Of a stretch of 7,387 bases of DNA, positions 5,311 to 7,387 are shown one piece after another (the first letter of the stretch is position 1; each line of letters begins with the position of its first letter). Source of the DNA: a bacterium (GTDB lineage: Bacteria > Spirochaetota > Spirochaetia > JABEVK01); contig JAJXWL010000089.1 of assembly GCA_021781625.1 (NCBI GenBank), forward strand, positions 1 to 7,387, in the 5' to 3' direction. The notes beneath the pieces are model-generated. The model made no database searches, was not told the origin of the DNA, and was given only the letters and a program-made list of their open reading frames with translations. The position numbers were made by a program, and so were the translations under genes.

Positions 5311-6675
5311 ATGAAAGACCTCGCTTACGATACGAAGGACAAAATCTGTGCCTTAGCCACACCGTGGGGAATGTCGGCCCTCGCCGTTATCCGCTGCACC
5401 GGTGAGGGTTGCGTGGAAGCCCTGGCTGACTTTTTCCATCCAGCCCCCCGTTTACGGCAAGCCGCTGGAGGTACCGCCTTGGTAGGTTGGTTGCACTCAG
5501 AGCAAGGGGAAAAACTCGACCAAGTGGTCGCGACGGTTTGGCGAGCCCCTCATTCTTACACCGGTCAGGACTCTGTTGAACTGACCTGTCATGGTTCCAT
5601 GACGGTGGTGCGACGGGTCTTAGACGAATTGACCCGTACAGCCTTTCGCCCTGCGGGGCCTGGTGAGTTTACCTTAAGAGCCTTCTTAGCCGGAAAGGTT
5701 GACTTAACGCGAGCAGAAGCTGTGCACGAATTAGTCGCCTCGAAGACCGACGCGGCACGTTCTCAGGCCCTACACCGTTTGGGGGGGAGCGTCGAAACAC
5801 GAATCCGCCAGTTGCGAACCAAATTGATGGACGTGATGGCCGCAGTCAATATTCAGCTGGACTATGCCGAAGATGAGGCTGACACCCCTGAACCACCCTA
5901 CCCCTTGCTCCACGACTTGCTGGGCGGCCTCGAAAGTTTAGCCCTGAGCTTTAAAACTGGCCGAGTGTATCAAGAAGGTTTGAAAATCGTTTTGGCAGGA
6001 CGAACCAATGCGGGGAAATCCAGCTTATTTAATGCGTTCTTAAAAGAAGACCGTTCTATTGTCTCGGACGAACATGGCACGACTCGCGACTTTATCGAAG
6101 CTTGGGCCGACTTTGACGGAATTCCCGCCCGGCTTTTTGATACAGCCGGTCTCCGTGAAGCTGAAAACCGGGTGGAACAAGAAGGAATACGCCGCTCACA
6201 AGATTTGTTAGCGTCTAGCGATTTAAGCTTTTACCTCGTGGATGGAACGTTGGGCTTGACGCCAGAAGATGAAAAACTTTTAAAAGAGAGCACCCCCTCG
6301 AACCTCCCCCGAGCCCTCTTATGGACCAAAATAGACTTACCTGGAGCTCTTCCCCCGCCCCCGGGTTGGTTAGGCTTATCGGCCGTGACAGGCCAAGGCC
6401 TCTCGGTGTTAACCACTTGGGTCCAGGAACAGGCCTTACCAGAAAAAAGCGCCCCGGATGCGGTGGTCATCGACTCGTTGCGCCAAAAGCAACTCCTGGA
6501 TCGAGCCATCAGCGCCTTAAAGGCTGTTTTAATAGGCCTTGAGGCGGGATTTCCCGTCGACATGGTCGCTCTCGACGTTCAAGACGCCCTTCAGGCCTTA
6601 GGAGAAATTGTCGGAGAGGTGACCAATGCGGACATCCTCAACCATATGTTTGGGAATTTTTGTGTGGGGAAATAA
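5311..6675 (+). CDS. mnmE: tRNA uridine-5-carboxymethylaminomethyl(34) synthesis GTPase MnmE
   Basis: MnmE acts with MnmG to modify the wobble uridine (U34) of certain tRNAs. The 454-residue length is normal. Residues 1 to ~118 form the N-terminal tetrahydrofolate-binding domain (CALATPWGMSALAVIR, then HSYTGQDSVEL and CHGS, RPAGPGEFT). A helical domain flanks the G domain, whose P-loop is GRTNAGKSS (230-238), G2 GTTRD (256-260), G3 DTAG (277-280), G4 TKID (339-342) and G5 SAV (357-359). The C-terminal FCVGK places the conserved cysteine at 451. Two positions vary from the common form: Thr for Pro in the P-loop and Thr for Asn in NKxD. ATG 5311 is chosen because homologues begin just before DTIAALATP-like sequence. 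It has no clear Shine-Dalgarno and probably relies on coupling to the tlpA-like gene 10 nt upstream. Confidence 0.97.
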   Translation: MKDLAYDTKDKICALATPWGMSALAVIRCTGEGCVEALADFFHPAPRLRQAAGGTALVGWLHSEQGEKLDQVVATVWRAPHSYTGQDSVELTCHGSMTVVRRVLDELTRTAFRPAGPGEFTLRAFLAGKVDLTRAEAVHELVASKTDAARSQALHRLGGSVETRIRQLRTKLMDVMAAVNIQLDYAEDEADTPEPPYPLLHDLLGGLESLALSFKTGRVYQEGLKIVLAGRTNAGKSSLFNAFLKEDRSIVSDEHGTTRDFIEAWADFDGIPARLFDTAGLREAENRVEQEGIRRSQDLLASSDLSFYLVDGTLGLTPEDEKLLKESTPSNLPRALLWTKIDLPGALPPPPGWLGLSAVTGQGLSVLTTWVQEQALPEKSAPDAVVIDSLRQKQLLDRAISALKAVLIGLEAGFPVDMVALDVQDALQALGEIVGEVTNADILNHMFGNFCVGK

Positions 6676-6695
6676 TTACCCTTGGGCAATAATTT
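6670..6695. terminator. Inverted repeat across the mnmE and small-gene stop codons, possible weak bidirectional terminator
   Basis: Arms AAATAATTACCC (6670-6681) and GGGCAATAATTT (6684-6695) pair at 10 of 12 positions around TT. The GC part is only 3 bp, and the flanking A and T stretches serve as the tract on either strand. The location, exactly where two convergent genes end with no gap, favours a bidirectional terminator, but the stem is weak and the real loop would have to open to at least 4 nt. Confidence 0.35.
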
Positions 6696-6894
6696 CGTAA
6701 GCACGGGCTTTATCTGTGGGGTCCATGTCTCCGGGCATTTTTGACGACCCCAAAGCACTGCCCACCATGTACAACGCACAGTGTAGATAGCTGGACTGAC
6801 AATACTTTTCTTTGACTGCCGCCGCGTCTTGAGGTTTATTGGCTAAAAGGCCACTGAACACCGGGCAGGTATTCAAGAATTCGCAGGTCTCCAT
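6676..6894 (-). CDS. Small conserved four-cysteine protein of unknown function (72 aa)
   Basis: The protein begins METCEFLNTCPVF and has four cysteines at 4, 10, 32 and 39 (C-x5-C then YC-x6-C), followed by ALYMVGSALG, a MPGDMDPTD segment and a short helix. From memory this pattern recurs in small uncharacterised proteins of several Gram-negative groups (CEFL..C.FF ... KYC....CARYMV.KALG). The four cysteines could hold zinc or an iron-sulfur cluster (inference). An ATG at 6900 is in frame, but ATG 6894 is preferred because GGGAG (6905-6901) is then 6 nt upstream and homologues begin at METC. Its TAA directly abuts the mnmE stop, tail to tail. It lies antisense between mnmE and mnmG. No function can be assigned. 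Confidence 0.78.
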   Translation of the reverse strand: METCEFLNTCPVFSGLLANKPQDAAAVKEKYCQSSYLHCALYMVGSALGSSKMPGDMDPTDKARAYEIIAQG

Positions 6895-6941
6895 GCGCAT
6901 CTCCCGTGAGGACTTCCTTAGAATACCAGAACATTGCTAAC

Positions 6942-6970
6942 TTGACCAGCTCTTATTTGCACACTGTAAT
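6942..6970 (+). promoter_or_regulatory. Candidate distal promoter toward mnmG
   Basis: TTGACC (6942-6947) and TGTAAT (6965-6970) are 17 bp apart and each matches 5 of 6 sigma70 consensus bases. Transcription would start near 6977, so the 23-bp repeats would lie just downstream of the start site and within a long mnmG leader. Confidence 0.45.
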
Positions 6971-6984
6971 CTTGCTATTTTCCT

Positions 6985-7053
6985 CTCATGAGACCAGAGG
7001 TTTTACACTCATGAGTGTGAAGGGTTTACCGTCATGAGCTTGCGCACTTTCTC
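6985..7053 (+). repeat. Three 23-bp direct repeats (iteron-like) upstream of mnmG
   Basis: Units start at 6985, 7008 and 7031. TCATGAG occurs in all three at exactly 23-bp spacing. Units 1 and 2 also share the end GnTTTAC and agree at 16 of 23 positions; unit 3 keeps TCATGAG and the TTT at unit positions 18-20 but is otherwise diverged. The perfect palindrome ACACTCATGAGTGT (7005-7018) is centred on the middle TCATGA. The pattern fits an array of protein-binding sites rather than chance. Confidence 0.6.
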
Positions 7054-7083
7054 TACCTAGTCTTGACTCTTAGAACTAGGTAG
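7053..7083. repeat. Inverted repeat with 9-bp perfect arms
   Basis: CTACCTAGT (7053-7061) and ACTAGGTAG (7075-7083) are perfect complements around a 13-nt centre. No T-run follows, so it is not an ordinary terminator. It may be a dyad operator, or an RNA hairpin if transcription begins near 6977. Confidence 0.55.
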
Positions 7084-7102
7084 TCCCTGAAGGGAAGAAT
7101 AC

Positions 7103-7132
7103 TTAACAAAGACAGACAGATTATGGTAGAAT
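7103..7132 (+). promoter_or_regulatory. Candidate proximal promoter of mnmG
   Basis: TTAACA (7103-7108) and TAGAAT (7127-7132) are 18 bp apart, and TGG immediately before the -10 gives an extended -10 element. The predicted start near 7139 leaves a leader of about 40 nt before the GTG at 7180. Confidence 0.5.
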
Positions 7133-7179
7133 TCTCTTCCGCTGAACAGAAAAAAGGTTAGCAGACGGAAGGGGTTATT

Positions 7180-7387
7180 GTGGATTTTGATGCAGTAGTT
7201 GTCGGCGGCGGTCATGCGGGAATTGAGGCGGGACTGGCCATAGCTCGAATGGGCTTTTCAACGTTACTCATTACTCAAAGTCTGGATACCATTGGACGTA
7301 TGAGCTGTAATCCCGCCGTCGGCGGTCTCGCTAAGGGCAACATGGTTCGCGAAATTGATGCTTTAGGCGGCGAAATGGGTAGGCTCA
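7180..7387 (+). CDS. mnmG: tRNA uridine-5-carboxymethylaminomethyl(34) synthesis enzyme MnmG, 5' part
   Basis: The first 69 codons are visible before the window ends; the full protein is normally about 620 residues. MnmG is an FAD- and NADH-dependent enzyme that works in a complex with MnmE on tRNA wobble uridines. Visible landmarks are the FAD-binding beta-alpha-beta start [12 protein letters not shown] (GxGxxG at 9-14), the strand end LLITQ (29-33), and the highly conserved [13 protein letters not shown] (41-53) followed by VREIDALGG. Cys43 matches a conserved cysteine of the family. GTG 7180 is the start: GGAAGGGG (7167-7174) lies 5 nt upstream, an in-frame TAG occurs at 7159-7161, and there is no in-frame ATG near. 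It is separated from mnmE by an antisense small gene and a repeat-bearing gap, so it has its own promoter. Confidence 0.96.
   Translation, partial: MDFDAVVVGGGHAGIEAGLAIARMGFSTLLITQSLDTIGRMSCNPAVGGLAKGNMVREIDALGGEMGRL

Larger units (their letters stand above)
6895..7179. other. Non-coding region upstream of mnmG with several repeat and promoter signals
   Basis: About 285 bp have no convincing coding sequence on either strand. From left to right they contain a possible leftward promoter for the small four-cysteine gene (extended -10-like TGGTATTCT on the minus strand, near 6928-6920), a rightward promoter-like pair at 6942-6970, three 23-bp repeats at 6985-7053, an inverted repeat at 7053-7083, a near-palindrome TCCCTGAAGGGA at 7084-7095, and a second rightward promoter at 7103-7132. 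No tRNA-like fold or clear DnaA box (TTATNCACA) was seen. Confidence 0.6.

Noticed and set aside
6985..7053. CRISPR array
   Set aside because: Only the first 7-8 bases and a few tail bases are conserved, units are directly adjacent at 23 bp without true spacers, and no cas gene is near.
6901..7179. Chromosomal replication origin next to mnmG
   Set aside because: The location is suggestive, but no clear DnaA box cluster, AT-rich unwinding element or dnaA gene is visible. It is kept only as a hypothesis for the 23-bp repeats.

Overview
The window reads as ordinary, gene-dense chromosomal DNA from a diderm (Gram-negative type) bacterium of roughly 50% G+C. Supporting signs are two proteins with lipoprotein-like or secretory N-termini, a periplasmic-type TlpA/ResA thioredoxin, and mostly strong GGAGG-type ribosome binding sites. 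I cannot name the genus. No phage, transposon, CRISPR, rRNA or tRNA sequence was seen.

Layout. Positions 1-2039 hold a tight minus-strand operon: an alpha/beta hydrolase with a lipobox-like signal (2039-1011), a small secreted protein of unknown function (1014-616), and a DUF475 multi-pass membrane protein (606 to beyond position 1, cut by the window edge). The first two overlap by 4 nt, and the second gene's stop lies inside the Shine-Dalgarno sequence of the third. Divergent from this operon is argF (2136-3083), for ornithine carbamoyltransferase. The short gap between them carries two 18-bp ARG-box-like sites separated by 3 bp, the classical ArgR/AhrC operator arrangement.

argF meets a GlxA-type AraC-family regulator (3952-3080) tail to tail, with both stop codons read from one CTAG. 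That regulator is divergent from an isochorismatase-fold cysteine hydrolase (4051-4617), a pairing that suggests the regulator controls the hydrolase. The same strand continues with a TlpA/ResA-like thioredoxin (4668-5300) and, 10 nt later, mnmE (5311-6675), the tRNA wobble-uridine modification GTPase.

At the right end, a 72-residue four-cysteine protein (6894-6676) lies antisense and directly abuts mnmE. A non-coding stretch of about 285 bp then leads to the 5' end of mnmG (7180 to the edge), the obligate partner of MnmE. This stretch is the least ordinary DNA in the window: three TCATGAG-headed direct repeats with an exact 23-bp period, a 14-bp perfect palindrome centred on the middle repeat, a 9-bp inverted repeat, and two promoter-like hexamer pairs. 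In many bacteria mnmE-mnmG lies near the replication origin, so these repeats could be regulatory or origin-linked, but I see no convincing DnaA box.

Functionally the window mixes arginine biosynthesis, tRNA U34 modification, envelope or periplasmic functions and a small regulated hydrolase module. I see no convincing new multi-gene system. The best leads are the 23-bp repeats before mnmG, the tandem ARG boxes shared by two divergent genes, the hydrolase/secreted protein/DUF475 operon and the small four-cysteine protein.
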